This document shows positions 40,786 through 52,905 of a DNA stretch of 64,000 nucleotides, in pieces (within the stretch, counting starts at the first letter, position 1; each line of letters opens with the position of its first letter). Made by a program: the position numbers and the translations under genes. The notes under the pieces were generated by a model. That model was not told where the DNA came from. It saw only the letters and a list, made by a program, of their open reading frames with translations, and ran no database searches. Source of the DNA: Ciona savignyi (taxonomy: Eukaryota > Chordata > Ascidiacea > Phlebobranchia > Cionidae); NCBI GenBank assembly GCA_000149265.1, contig CH003181.1, positions 30,212-94,211 of the forward strand, read 5' to 3'.

Positions 40786-42668
40786 GTCTTGTAATCACAC
40801 CACAACGGGTAATAAATTACAATCGCCACAACTGTTAACGTCACAATCACAAATGTATTGTCATATCCTAATCCGATAAATAAGCAAAATTAACTTAGGA
40901 TAATTAAGCTAATGTGTAGGGCTTATTTCAAAAATACAATTTCAAATTAAAGCTAGGAGCTGCAGTCTAAATCAAAAGCCCTCCAAAATTTTACTTAAAA
41001 GTTCAAGCTGGTACCCTTTTATAAATGATAATTATTTTCAACCAAACAGCCGTGTTATAACCCAAGCTAGCACTATAGCAGTTAACTGCTTATATATACA
41101 CGACCAAGTAATCTCGAGACCACAGAGTAAAACGATTGATATATACTTTAACATAATTATTGTTTAATGTGTATACACAGACCGGTCCTTTGACAACGTG
41201 GGAAAGTTAGCAGCTGCTTTTTAAACGTTTCTATAAAGCTGCACGCAGGGGCCAAATACACAGGTGTTCTTTAAGAAGTCTATGGGTGTAACAATGAAGT
41301 AAGTAATAATATATGCGCGTTTAATTAGTTGTGTGATTTAACAATGGTTGTTATTACTTCATCCTTAATGGTGGATAAGTATGTCGCTTTTAGGCGAAGT
41401 TTAGCAGATCCCAAATTGGTCATTAGCTAGTCAGTTGTATCAGGGCATTTAGTGAAAATCATTAAAACCCAGTGAACTAATGCGTTCTACCAAAGTTGAA
41501 GAAATATTTTAATCATATAATCTGAAGGTTACCCAAGTTAGCCCTTGACAATTCGCGAGGACACCCGTCGCATTTTTTTCAATTGCGAGAGATAAACATA
41601 AAAACTACAATTTTTAAACGATCCTTTAAATCCATAAGATGATTGCAACGGTGCATGTATCATTTGCCAATGGACGCAAACACGCTGAAAGTGACCAACA
41701 CCTATCTACAGACCAGTGCTCCGGCAATAGGTGTGCCGCTACACACCACTGTGCTCTTAAAGGGGGGAGATCTGAAGTCAATTTTAAGAATATCTTAATA
41801 AATGGAAAAAAATACGCTGATTTCAAAAATCAAATCAGTTTCTTCCCAATATTTTTTGGTTAAAGAGTTATGAGCAAATATGTATTTCATTTTATGTTAG
41901 GGGATTTCCCGTATTACGTCACTGACGTTGTTGAGATTTCGTGCCTATATGCATTGTATACAATCATGTGTCAGTTTAGAGGTGAATTAGTAACAGAAGC
42001 GCCTGCAGGAGCGTTGTATTTTCGTTTTTATTATGAAGACTTAGCATGACACTTGTCATATAGTCTTACTGAACCAATGTACATGCGTGACAGCTTACTT
42101 TAAGCGCGGTCATTAAGGCCTGCACGATCCTGGACCTAAGCTGAATGCTGAGGTATACAGGTCTCGTATTTAAATGACTTTAGAATAATAAGTCTTAGCA
42201 ATTTATATCATAAATAATAAAAGTGGAAACAGAACAAGAAAACTATAACAGAATGCATTAAACTGTAACTGCCAGCAATTTATAGAAATAAACCAGCCAT
42301 TAGGCAAAGGCTAGACTATGCGGTGGGAAAAGCCTATTTCTATTCATGGTTTCTTGGCTGTTTGTATAATGTTTTGCTGTTGTGTATGTGGTGCATTTAA
42401 TGTCTGCTGTTATTGAAACTGAGCATTAGCCTACTGGTTGAGAATACCACTTATTGCAAAAAACAGTTAATCCACAGTTGAGTAGCTGATGTGTAGTCTG
42501 ACAATAAGTACACAGCAAGCACTCAGATAAGTAAGTGAAGAATATATATAATAGATCTTTACTTAACTACCCAAATAAGTTAATAAGAATATACCACATT
42601 TCTAATTTAGTTCTTTTTATTAGATATTGTAAAATGCCTAAAGTTAAGCCACTGAGAAGGAAGAAAGA

Positions 42669-43052
42669 GTGATTGGAGTATATTGTTTTGCTCCAGGATG
42701 TACAAATTCCTATTACAGCACTCAAAATTCCAATCCACCTGTGCTCTTCCATCGATTTCCTCACAACGACAAAAATCGGATGAAGCAATGGATACAACAA
42801 TGCAAGCGTTCTAAACTACCTGGAAAAAGAACCGCAGTGTGTAGTGCACATATTTGTGACAAGGATTATCATAGTAAAATTGTATTTGACTCCAATGGAG
42901 TAGCCAAGATGATGAAAACAAACCACTTGGTGAAAAATACAGTTCCAACAATTTTAAATTTTTCTGATTATGATTTTAAACATAGTGATCAACCCAGTAC
43001 ATCAAGTGCAACTTCAAGAACTTCTTTATCCAAGCAGATAATTGAAAAATAA
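42669..43052 (+). pseudogene. THAP zinc-finger ORF of the Kolobok-like element (fragment)
   Basis: 127 codons with a THAP C2CH finger: YCFAPGC (C-x4-C), a central HRFPHND block, then VCSAH (C-x2-H), followed by the NTVPTIL box that closes THAP domains. THAP fingers bind DNA and in P and Kolobok transposons recognise element ends. There is no ATG in this frame; an upstream stop lies at 42645-42647. An ATG at 42634 opens a different frame with a basic peptide and then a stop. So the start has decayed or lies in another exon. The C-terminus stops soon after the finger without a catalytic domain. Confidence 0.7.
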
Positions 43053-43348
43053 GGGCTTTTAGTAATGCAAGTCCAGTCTGGCATTATTTTGTGCACAAAT
43101 GCATGTACATTCATGCAGCATAAACATTCTTGCGGTGTGTCCATAAGAATACAGTTTTTGCAACGGCACCAAGTCATGTCAATAGGTAATGTTTCTAAAT
43201 AAACATTTTCTTCTATGGGGCTTGCATCTTCAAAGATACTTTCAGACGTTTTCCTTGGTTCAAACGCACATGACTAAATTTGTGTTGTTTTATTGTGTAC
43301 AATAAAACTTCTTTCATCCATGCCAGAATGCTGAAAACTGTCATCCAT
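42989..43348 (-). pseudogene. P2X7 cytoplasmic (ballast) domain-like ORF in the transposon, one internal stop
   Basis: An ATG at 43348-43346 opens 119 codons to a TGA at 42991-42989, with one in-frame TAG at 43276-43274. The C-terminal half has the cysteine cluster TWCRCKNCILM, ECLCC, then WTCITKSPYF and IICLDKEVLEVAL. This is the pattern of the P2RX7 C-terminal domain: WC-x-C-x2-C, ECxCC, CIT..F, CL..VLE.A. That domain binds zinc in P2X7 and occurs in many invertebrate proteins unrelated to channels. Its 3' end overlaps the THAP ORF's 3' end in antisense (42989-43052). Without the single stop the frame is continuous, which suggests recent decay. No channel transmembrane segments are present. 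Confidence 0.65.
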
Positions 43349-43899
43349 TTTAGTGTTACAACATTAACTTGATTTTACTCTAGAAATGAAGAAAACAAAA
43401 GAAATTTGTTAAAACTTCTATGCATATGTATACCAAATCTCTCACACTCTCAGTTTGTAGCCAAGGGGTTGATAACAACATTGCTAGTCTACGTTGCAGA
43501 TTATGGCTATATATTGAAAAGCAACAATCATGAAAGAAATAGGCTGTTCCCACCGCATAGTCTGATCTTTGATTGATGGCTGGTTTATTTCTATAAATTG
43601 CTGGCAGTTACAGTTTACTGCCTCCTGTTCTAGTTTTCTTGTTCTGTCTTCACTTCTATGATTTATGATATAAATTGCTAAGACTTATTATTCTCATTTA
43701 AATACGAGACCTGTATACCTCAGCATTCAGCTTAAGTCCAGGATCGTGCAAGCCTGAATGAGCGCGCTTAAAGTAAGCTGTCACGCGGGTACATTGGTTC
43801 AGTTAAGCTATATGACAAGTGTTATGCTAAGTCTCCATAAAAAAACGAAAATACAACGCTCCTGCAAGCGCTTTATGTACTAATTCACCTCTAAACTGG

Positions 43900-44422
43900 N
43901 NNNNNNNNNNNNNNNNNNNNNNNNNNNNNNNNNNNNNNNNNNNNNNNNNNNNNNNNNNNNNNNNNNNNNNNNNNNNNNNNNNNNNNNNNNNNNNNNNNNN
44001 NNNNNNNNNNNNNNNNNNNNNNNNNNNNNNNNNNNNNNNNNNNNNNNNNNNNNNNNNNNNNNNNNNNNNNNNNNNNNNNNNNNNNNNNNNNNNNNNNNNN
44101 NNNNNNNNNNNNNNNNNNNNNNNNNNNNNNNNNNNNNNNNNNNNNNNNNNNNNNNNNNNNNNNNNNNNNNNNNNNNNNNNNNNNNNNNNNNNNNNNNNNN
44201 NNNNNNNNNNNNNNNNNNNNNNNNNNNNNNNNNNNNNNNNNNNNNNNNNNNNNNNNNNNNNNNNNNNNNNNNNNNNNNNNNNNNNNNNNNNNNNNNNNNN
44301 NNNNNNNNNNNNNNNNNNNNNNNNNNNNNNNNNNNNNNNNNNNNNNNNNNNNNNNNNNNNNNNNNNNNNNNNNNNNNNNNNNNNNNNNNNNNNNNNNNNN
44401 NNNNNNNNNNNNNNNNNNNNNN
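43900..44422. other. Assembly gap (523 N) in the right inverted repeat of the Kolobok-like element
   Basis: Sized gap. The matching part of the left inverted repeat (about 41904-41977) is only about 75 bp, so the gap estimate looks too large or hides an insertion. Confidence 0.97.
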
Positions 44423-45308
44423 CCTAACATAAAATAAAATGCATATTCGCTCATAACTCTTTAACAAAGCAATATTGGAAGAAACTGATTTGATTTTTGA
44501 AATCAGCGTATTTTTTTCCATTAATTAAGATATTCTTAAAATTGACTTCAGTTCCCCTTTAAGACAATGCTAGGTGTGCCGCGTGAAAAAAAATGAAACA
44601 CAGTTTCCCAAATCAAAAGGGTTTCAGTATTCGCAAATTTAAATATTACGGCTATCAGACACATTACTAATATAAAATGTGTATAGCTTGTCAGCAGACC
44701 CCCGCTGTACATTTTTGACAGCAATTTGCCCTCAAATTTAAGTTTCTAAGTGTGTCTCTAAAGAAAAAAAGTTGTGAAGAAATGGTATAGACGACACCAC
44801 GAATTAGACTATACAAGTTAAGCAGATTAAAGCATAATTGCAAAATATAAGTTGGGGACAATAAGATTAAATTGCCGTCTTCAGTTTGCGATAGGATTTC
44901 AGTTATCCTTTGAAACTGCCAGTATAAAAATTTTAATTTATACATGTAAAGTATTGGTCTAATGGTTGTTGACTCGCACCCTTGCTGTCGCCACGTACAG
45001 ATTACTATTCATAATTTTTTGAAGGTTTGGCAGACACTAAATACCTACAGTAAATAATTAATTGGATATTAGACATGTTCTAACAATTGTCGTTTTGCCG
45101 TCTTTTCCATTTTCCAAATTTTTATCAAAGGTGCTTCGGGTTTTCATCGTGGAAACAAAAACTAAACTAGAGAGTGACAACCACGTGTTTAACCACCACT
45201 ATTTGTAAAACACATGTCGTATGCCATATATTCATGCTACAGGGTCCCTAACCACAATTTGTATTTTATACACCGAGTATATAGTTTGTTTCTGCAAGCA
45301 TAAACGCA

Positions 45309-46715
45309 TGGGTCCCATAGTTAACCAACCAAACTTATTTTCCATGTGCAGATAAATAAAAGATAAACGTCTAAAATTTACGAACATTTCATCACAAATG
45401 TTTTAAATTAAAGCTTCTTTTCAAGCGCTGTAGTGAAATAAGGCTAAATTCCCAAAACAGCCCGATTTATTTTTTAATGGTTGTAGGAAATTCCCCTGGG
45501 TTTAGTAGATGAGTTTCTGTTTTTATAAGTGACTCATGTTATGGAACAATTCTTAAAGTTTTAATCTGATTTGTAGACTGCTTATTAGAGATGTCAGTGC
45601 GATATGGCATGTCTGTTACAATCGTAATTTAGGAACATATCTTCGTTTTCAAGGAAATTACCCTAAGTAAATGTTTTCTATTTTTTAATTGGTACAGAGT
45701 GTCTAATGGTCTAACATTTCACCGAATCTGATCAAAATTAGAGCAGCCGTTCAAGCGCTATGCCCCCAAAAGCTAATTTATTAGAAAAAAACGTTTTGGT
45801 TTTTAACGTCTTATGGGAATTCCCCTGGATTCATTACCCAAAATTTTGGTTTTTGCATATCTAAACTCATGTTGTCTAACAAATACCAAAGTTTGATTGC
45901 GATTCCATTACTCCTTTTGGTAGATGTCAGGGCGACATGGCATGCTTGTCACAATCATGATTTGAGAAAATATCGCTATTTTTTAGGAGTCATTTCCCTA
46001 GGTACATTTTATTATTTCTTCTAAGTGTTAAATCAGTGTCTAATGCACTTACATTCCACAAATTCTGATTCAAATTGTAACAACCGTTCAAGCGCTATGC
46101 CCAAAAAACGCTAACTTTTTAGAAAAAAATAGCGTTTTGGTTTTTAACATCCCAGGGGAATTCCCCTTGATTTATTACCCAAAATTTTGGTTTCCGCATA
46201 TCTAAATCATGTTGTCTAAAAAATGTCCAACTTTCATTGCGATTCCATTACTCCTTCTGGTAGATGTTGGGGCGACATGGCATGCCTGTCACAATCATGA
46301 TTTCAGTACAAAATCGAATTTTTTAGGGTAGTTCCCTAGGTAATTTTTTTATTTCTTTTAAGAGTTAAATCAGTCACTAACACACTTAATTTTCACCAAA
46401 TATGATTCAAATTAGAGCAGCCATTCAAGCGCTATGCCACAAAAAGCTAAATTTTTCATAAAAAATACCGTTTTTGGTTTTTAACCTCCCAGGGGAATTC
46501 CCCTGGGTTTATTACCCAAAATTTTGGTTTCTGCATATCTAGACCATGTTGTCTAACAAATGGCTAAGTTTCATTACGATTCCATTATTCCTTCTGGTAG
46601 ATGTCGGGGCGCCATGCCATGCCAGTCAAACCTTTGACGAAAAAAAAAAAGAAAAAAAAAGAAAAAAAAAACGGACAAAAAACAATATGTGGTCCCATTT
46701 TTCCAAATGGGACCC
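45309..46715. repeat. Tandem array of ~335-bp units
   Basis: TCAAGCGCT recurs at 45421, 45751, 46088 and 46425 (spacing 330, 337, 337). Each unit carries GGGAATTCCCCTGG and TTACCCAAAATTTTGGTTT palindrome-like blocks and CATGGCATGCC-type ends. The array is bracketed by ATGGGTCCCAT (45308) and AATGGGACCCAT (46707) motifs, so it may be the interior of one transposon. No ORF. Confidence 0.75.
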
Positions 46716-48029
46716 ATAACTAAACTACCAGACCTTAAATTTGATCTTTTTAAATTGACTTATCGTAGAGATAATACCACATTATATACACGCATATATT
46801 TATAAATATAAATAGTCTGTTGTATGTAAGTAAAATACCAGTCCAACGATTTCAAATGTATAAAGAGATGGAAATATTCCTCGTGATAAGGATATAACCG
46901 ACTAGCTCGCGTCCAGTTTCGAGTCGATAATCCTTCTACTGAAATTCACGACACTAACCCAATAAGTAAATCGGTTATAAAAGTAAAGACAGTCGGGTAA
47001 ACCGCGACCGATACGTACCGAGTTATGTATAAACAACGGTTTCAGTAACGAGCCCGTCATTCAATTAAAAGTGAGCCCAATAAAAAGCCAAAACAGTACA
47101 TTTACCGGATTGACGTTATCCACGCGTTAATGCTCCACTCCAAAAAAACTAATATTAAAATTACAATATATAAATACCTAAAATATACCCAGGTACTGAT
47201 AACTATAGCAATGATAACTAGCTGCTTTGGGCGCATACAGTTAGCTTGGTTTATACAGGCCCTTATATCAGTTGCGGTAATTAATGTTTCCTCATTTCCT
47301 GTGAGGGGCGCGCATTTAACAGCTATATTGGATCAGATTGCCATAAGGCACGATAGCGCATTACTGTATTCAGCGATTGACTAACGTTTATTCAGATATT
47401 TATTGTTTTTAAACGATGCATAGGTCCATAAGCAAAACAAACCAAAATGGTAAGAAATACTTGCTCAAAGTATTATTTAGCATCAGCTGTACACAGGCTA
47501 TTAAAGTTAGTTTATAAAGAGTAATAATACTAGCAGCAGGCCTACAGTTTTGGGTAGTAAAACTTTTTCTTGTTAAAACTGCGAGTTAACAATATATTTG
47601 GATAGGTTGTTGACAATTTAAAAGAGGTAAACTGATTTAATTTAGTTTATTTTTTTGGTACTTCGATACATTAAAGATGAATAGCATAATTATTTAAAAT
47701 AAAGGAGGCAGGATAAAACGGCAAAACTACAGTAGTTAAACACGTCAGTGGATAGACGGTATAATGGAGAGAAAAAAATAACGTGGCTGTTAAACCTAAC
47801 ATTTATAAAACTAATTCAACTCCTAATGGTTAGCTGTAACTTTTAGAGCAAGAATCTAAACTTTTAGTGATAAAAACACGAAAAATTTGACACCTTAATT
47901 TTAAACAGGCCAAATTAAACCATATGATGACAGCTTACTAATTGTGAATTGGTGATTATCTAGTAATCCACAAGCAAGCTGCTGTAGCTATTGCAGTGTG
48001 TTGTACATTTTAATACAACTTTATAACAA

Positions 48030-48260
48030 AAAATTATGATATTGTACATTTTGATGTTTTGATGGAACAGTATTCAAATAACCCATATTAATCAAATTTA
48101 GTATGATGTAGAACAGTATTACATTGTTCATTTCAATATTTTGACAGAACAGTATACAAATGAACCATATTCTTTTAAATTTAGTATGATGTACAGTAGT
48201 AATGTTACACACTTGAATATTTTGACAGAATAGCATGTAAATGACCCTTATTAATAAAAT
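48030..48260. repeat. ~81-bp tandem repeat, three units
   Basis: TTTTGACAGAACAGTATACAAAT-type motif at 48057, 48139 and 48220, each followed by a TTTAGTATGATGTA block. Confidence 0.8.
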
Positions 48261-48579
48261 GTCTTGGCAAAGGGTAGGGCGAAATATAAAGTGTGTTCTC
48301 TATTAAGTGTAGAGGAAACAGATAAACATAGTAACTGGCGAGTCATTATTTCCTTTTACAAGTAACAATGGCGAAACAATTGAACATTACGCACGACAAA
48401 TTTAAAATACCGTCTTTTACAAGTTTTGGTAAAATAATTTAAAAAACGCGTTTTTAAACATGGCCGGACTGTGTTTTAAACCCATGATAGGCTAGTTTGT
48501 TTTGTAAAGAAATCGAGTTATGTATAGTTCGTGTTAACAATTCGACTACACAATGCAAATATTTTTTTTTTAACCGTGG

Positions 48580-48678
48580 CAAAGTTTCGAACCCACAATG
48601 GGCTCGTCATTTGGACCGTTTTTGTATAGAAGTCGGTATATGTATTGGTTGCGTTAACCATTCGGCTACACGACTGTA
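48580..48678 (-). repeat. Family-B SINE
   Basis: AAGTTTCGAACCCACAATGG to GTTAACCATTCGGCTACACG with a T-run (48567-48574) as its tail. Confidence 0.75.
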
Positions 48679-49550
48679 CAAGTAATTGAAAAATTGTACC
48701 GTTAAAATAAGAGTCTACACCCTCTGCCCCTGACAATAACCTTTTTTTTCGGTTTCTACTTAGCGTGTACTGCATTAACCCATTACTTTATCTCGGTCAT
48801 TAGCGTTTGACCGGTGATAGGCGCTTGTGGAAAAAAATGACGCCACATTCGCGTTAATCGTTTTTTTTTTGTTGTTAAAATCCATTTAATTTTTGTTGAG
48901 TGAAATTTCCCCCCAAAACTGCCTAATTTACTACTAATTTTAGACATAATTTATGCCTTTCAGACGTCACAAACAGTATTGTGAAAAAATAGTATCTTAA
49001 ACCCCCCAGAAACCTAACACAACACGGGAATTTAAGATAAATCTGTCGCCTTGTTATTCTATCGTCAATAGTACTAATTTAATCCGTGCATAATACCGCC
49101 TGTGCCGGAAGTAAATGAGATACGATTTCCGGAATCGATTTGCGCTCTGTGAACTGGATCTGCATAAGCAAAGCCGCAGAACAGTCAGTGCTGATTTACC
49201 TGAATCCACATAACTGGACACGTATTATCGTATGTAATGGACTGTATTATTACTAAACTGACAGTTAATATAGGTTTGGTGACATTTTTTTATATAATAC
49301 CAACAGTAAGTGATTGTAAATCAGTTAGCACTAGGTAAGTGTAACTAGTTATGCCCACACAGTAGTCTTATATTGGCGGTAAAATGGTATACTTTAATCG
49401 TATTCAATTTATTATAGTTAATATTTGATTTAATATTATATAATATAGGTTTGATGACATTATTTTATATAAAAACAACAGTACTAAGTTAGTGTAGCTC
49501 AGGCACAAATAGTTTTCATATATTGGCGGTAAAAGGGTAATTTTGCCGTA

Positions 49551-51657
49551 GGGGAGAGTGGTACTCAGTGATACGAAAAATGCCTTTTATCCAATATCTT
49601 TAATAATAATCGTTTTATTTCAAATTTTTTTTGTTAATAACATTAAACAATCATTTGGGTATCTGATGGAAGTACTGGATTTTTTTTATTACCCATGTGT
49701 TGTGATAAAAATGGGGTTTATTGGGGGTGCCTTTTTTGTCTCACTGGGTACCACCCCGGTATACAGTGAGACACACCCTAGTATACAGTAAGACATTTGT
49801 ACAGGTGGTACAAATTGCTGTTTAAATTGCCCCTATTTAACAATGTATTACTTACTAGCTTGAAATAATTATATGTACGGTCATTTTCGACGTGTGCCGA
49901 TGTAAATTTGTTTACATACATGTGCAAATCCAACGTTAAATTCAACAAGAAAGTTTATTACACGGCACAAACTTACCAATGTTTTAAAACTGACAAGAAT
50001 ATCATAAAAGTTCAGTGTCAATCTATTGCAACATGGTAAAATATGCAGACTGATACACAGTTTAATACAAGTTTGAAGCAGTAAAGAGCAATTCACACAT
50101 AAAAACAGTGTTTAGTAAAAGGTTTAAAATGACAATCCAGACCAAAGGGAACAGAACTTTAAAATAAGAAATGCCTTAAATGGAACAGTGAGGAACACAC
50201 TCATCGCACAAGGAGTCATCGATTTCATATAAGCTATTTCAACCAATTCACCAACGTTGTACAATGTGCAGGGCTGCCCTGCATTCTGCAGCATCCAACT
50301 ATCCATTGCAGCTCTATAAAATGATTTAAATGGAAAAAACACAGAAACATCTAATGGTTGCATTTTGTGTGAACAATGAGGTGGCAGTGTCAATGTTGTC
50401 ACACCAGTTTCTCTTGCCAGGACCAGGACTTTAAGTGACATGTGGCTTTCATGGTTGTGAAAAATTAACAGATTTGGATTTTCTTTTGAGCTTGAAGAGT
50501 GCTTGATGAAGTGTTCCATCACCTGTGAAAAATGGTCCGAGTTCATCCAGCCTGTTTTCTGTGCTAAACAAAGAGTCCCAGATGGAGCACCATTTTACAT
50601 GTGAGATTTAAAGTTGCATCATGGAAACACTATTGCTGGTGTTTAGAATGTACCAGCAGCACACACAATAGCACATGTATAAACCTCTTTCACCACTAGT
50701 TGCTTTGGAAATTTGCTTGACAGCTTTTCAGCAAGAATAGCCTTGGATGCAGAGACGATGGGCGTGCCAGTCTCATCCAAATTAAAGATCCTTGTAGCAG
50801 CACAAAGCACAGATGAACTCCGGCTATAAATCAACCTCAAGTTTTCGTAGAACTAGTTTACATTATGTTTATTAAATGAGGTCGTTCTCGAAAGACTACA
50901 GGTTTCTTGTGGGATTTTCAGCAGCTTTTTGCTTACTGACATACCTTGGTAGTGTTTAAAATTTTACTACTGTATGATCTGCTGCCTTTCTTAGGCTCCA
51001 TTCATTGGACAAAACCAACTAAACAGCTTCACTCAGGCAATATTCTAATGATGAGCCAATTTTATGGTTTTCTGAATTTACTTTCACAATTCTTCCCACG
51101 AGTCCACTCCTAGTTATTAAAAATAATAAATAACTAAAACTGGATAGATTTATATACTTGGCTAACTACTGTATAGGCTATTTCTGAACATATAAATGCT
51201 CTTTGTGGGCTTAAACCCCCCAAAAAAGGATAATAAAACACTCCTGTATTCTGTCTCACAGTGTACCTCAACATAGTGTCTCACTGAGTACGTAGATACT
51301 ACAAATCTATAAGTCAAAATTAAAGATACTTAAATTGATGCTGCCATGTTCTTTTTCTATTTGTAAGCAAGGTATGCGGCTACTTTATCACTTCCCAGTA
51401 ACTTTAGCCTTAAAGCTAATGTTCACCCATCTAAATTAAGTTTGCAGCTAGCGTATAAAATTTTACTTAGACCCCTGAAAAATCTAAAACTTCCATAACT
51501 TTCCAAAAATGACATGCTGGTTCCTTAAAGTTCGTTACAAAGTGCGTTAGTAACGTGAAAGCACTCAACCGTCAAAGGTTTTAATATTTTTATTTTTTAA
51601 CGTTTTTATTCAAAATTTCTCACTGTGTACCATGTCCCACTCAGTACCACTCTCCCC
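49551..51657. mobile_element. pogo/Tigger-like DNA transposon (decayed)
   Basis: Flanked by TA dinucleotides (49549-49550 and 51658-51659). The terminal repeats share GGGGAGAGTGGTACT, and both subterminal regions repeat GTGAGAC/GTGTCTCAC-like motifs. The interior encodes a broken DDE transposase on the minus strand (50840-50643 and 50546-50124). TA target, terminal motif and transposase all fit the Tc1/mariner-pogo group. Several frame breaks mean it cannot transpose by itself. Confidence 0.8.
50124..50840 (-). pseudogene. DDE_1 (pogo/Tigger) transposase remnant
   Basis: Two minus-strand ORF pieces. The first (50840-50643) has IFNLDETG, the first catalytic Asp of pogo/Tigger transposases. 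The second (50546-50124) has LLIFHNHESH followed by LPPHCSHKMQPLDVSVF. The family motif is LDNHxSH then LPPHxT..QPLD, so the second catalytic Asp is replaced by His here. Weak similarity to the N-terminal helix-turn-helix lies farther upstream around 50880-50940. Frameshifts separate the parts. Confidence 0.75.
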
Positions 51658-52436
51658 TATTCGATTTAACACTATAAACTTATAAAGCTTTGTGTTATAT
51701 TAGGTATCAAGCTCTATATTAACCATTACAGATATACCAAGCTTAAATGATAATATTTATGTTGTTGTACAGTGGAATTGTACTATTTAGAGGTTTATTA
51801 TATATTTTACATCGTTTAATAGTAAAGATGAGGGCATCCCAAACTTTTAGGCTATTTTTGCTACGCTTCTTTCCGTTTAAAATCTAAAACAGTTTAAAAA
51901 AGTACAATAGATATATAGTAATTTGTGTGAAATTGATGTAGTCTTTGGAAACCTCTAAAATTCATTACCTAACTTCCATTTTGAAAGGCGTGGTATAAAG
52001 GATATTCGTGTTTTATCCCCGTTAATGGGAAACGCAACAACACGGATTCCGATTCCCTCGTGCCCACCGTCGGGTTAACATACCCATATCTCGACAACAT
52101 AATGGTATACTGTATATTGTTTTTGTGGTATTGAATAATCGTTAAATCCTTTTTAGACCAATATAGAAATTAATGTTTAACTTAAGTCAGAATTAGTACA
52201 AAAAAATATAACTTAATTAGTGGTTTACCGTTGTTTATATAAAAATCCCATAGATTCTCGTTTATTAAAAGCGGTGGGGTCAGGATTAGACGAAAAGTTA
52301 AATAATCACAAAGCATACACATTAAAATAAATCAAGTATTTCTCTCCATTTCAATAAAAAAAATAGAGAACACTTTTAACGTCGTATATCACAACAAAAT
52401 ATTTATCGATAAAAATGAATCATGGTGTCATGTCGG

Positions 52437-52475
52437 AAATTACGTCATTTCCCTTCCGCGCATGCGCATTACTAG
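52437..52475. promoter_or_regulatory. CRE-like plus NRF1-like site cluster
   Basis: TTACGTCATTTCC (CRE half-site and ETS-like core) lies next to GCGCATGCGCA, the NRF1 palindrome. These pairings are common at housekeeping promoters. No gene starts immediately next to it; the nearest annotated start is 1.2 kb downstream. Confidence 0.35.
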
Positions 52476-52601
52476 TGTTACCTTACAAATCAGTCTCCGA
52501 TAATACGAAACTATTTTTATCGAATAAATGCGACCCCAATATTTTAGTGTGTGTCGAAAAAGTGATAACTAGAGAACTACCTGGAGAGTGTAACTATATA
52601 A

Positions 52602-52905
52602 TGAGGAAAGTGGGGAAGGAGGAAAGGGGGGAAACTGCTCTTTAAAACTATAAAAACTTATTCTAAACTCAAACCATAGTTTATTCACTTTGTTTACATG
52701 TTTTTGAGGTATATTTTGATGTTTTTTGTTGTGTATTTAGTGTTTAATGTCTATTTTGGAGTCTATTTTAAAGAAAACTTTTTCTAACCCTGTTATAAAT
52801 GCTAATCATAACCCCATGACTAACTTAACTTTAATCCCTGCCCTATGTCCAACCGTAATTCCTTATCTTCCCCATTCCTTCCCGTTTTCCCTTTGGAGCT
52901 ACTGG
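52602..52905. mobile_element. MITE-C copy 5
   Basis: GGAAGGAGGAAAGGGGGGAA arm with AAACTGCTC, a diverged and expanded core, then CCCCATTCCTTCCCG arm. About 100 bp of unrelated AT-rich sequence expands the core. Confidence 0.5.

Larger units (their letters stand above)
41757..44562. mobile_element. Kolobok/T2-like DNA transposon with long inverted repeats
   Basis: The element is bounded by TTAA on both sides (41757-41760 and 44559-44562). The right terminus, read inward, is TTAAAGGGGAACTGAAG; the left is TTAAAGGGGGGAGATCTGAAG. This agrees with the T2/Kolobok terminal consensus as I recall it (TTAA target, AGGRRAAST...). The inverted repeats run from 41761 to about 42345 and from about 43530 to 44558; the right copy is interrupted by a 523-base N gap. 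The central ~1.2 kb carries a THAP-domain ORF on plus and a P2X7-C-like ORF on minus. I see no DDE transposase, so this copy looks non-autonomous or internally deleted. Superfamily assignment rests on target site, termini and THAP content. Confidence 0.75.
46716..49550. other. Intergenic, AT-rich
   Basis: SINE fragments (46880-46970, 46995-47060, 48580-48678), the 81-bp tandem repeat, and an open frame at 47130-47384 that I could not identify. No supported gene. Confidence 0.5.

Noticed and set aside
43880-44521. Long minus-strand ORF of 213 codons
   Set aside because: The frame is open only because it crosses the 523-base N gap.
47130-47384. 84-codon hydrophobic ORF
   Set aside because: No ATG start, no family resemblance and no splice context; kept only as a mention in the intergenic entry.
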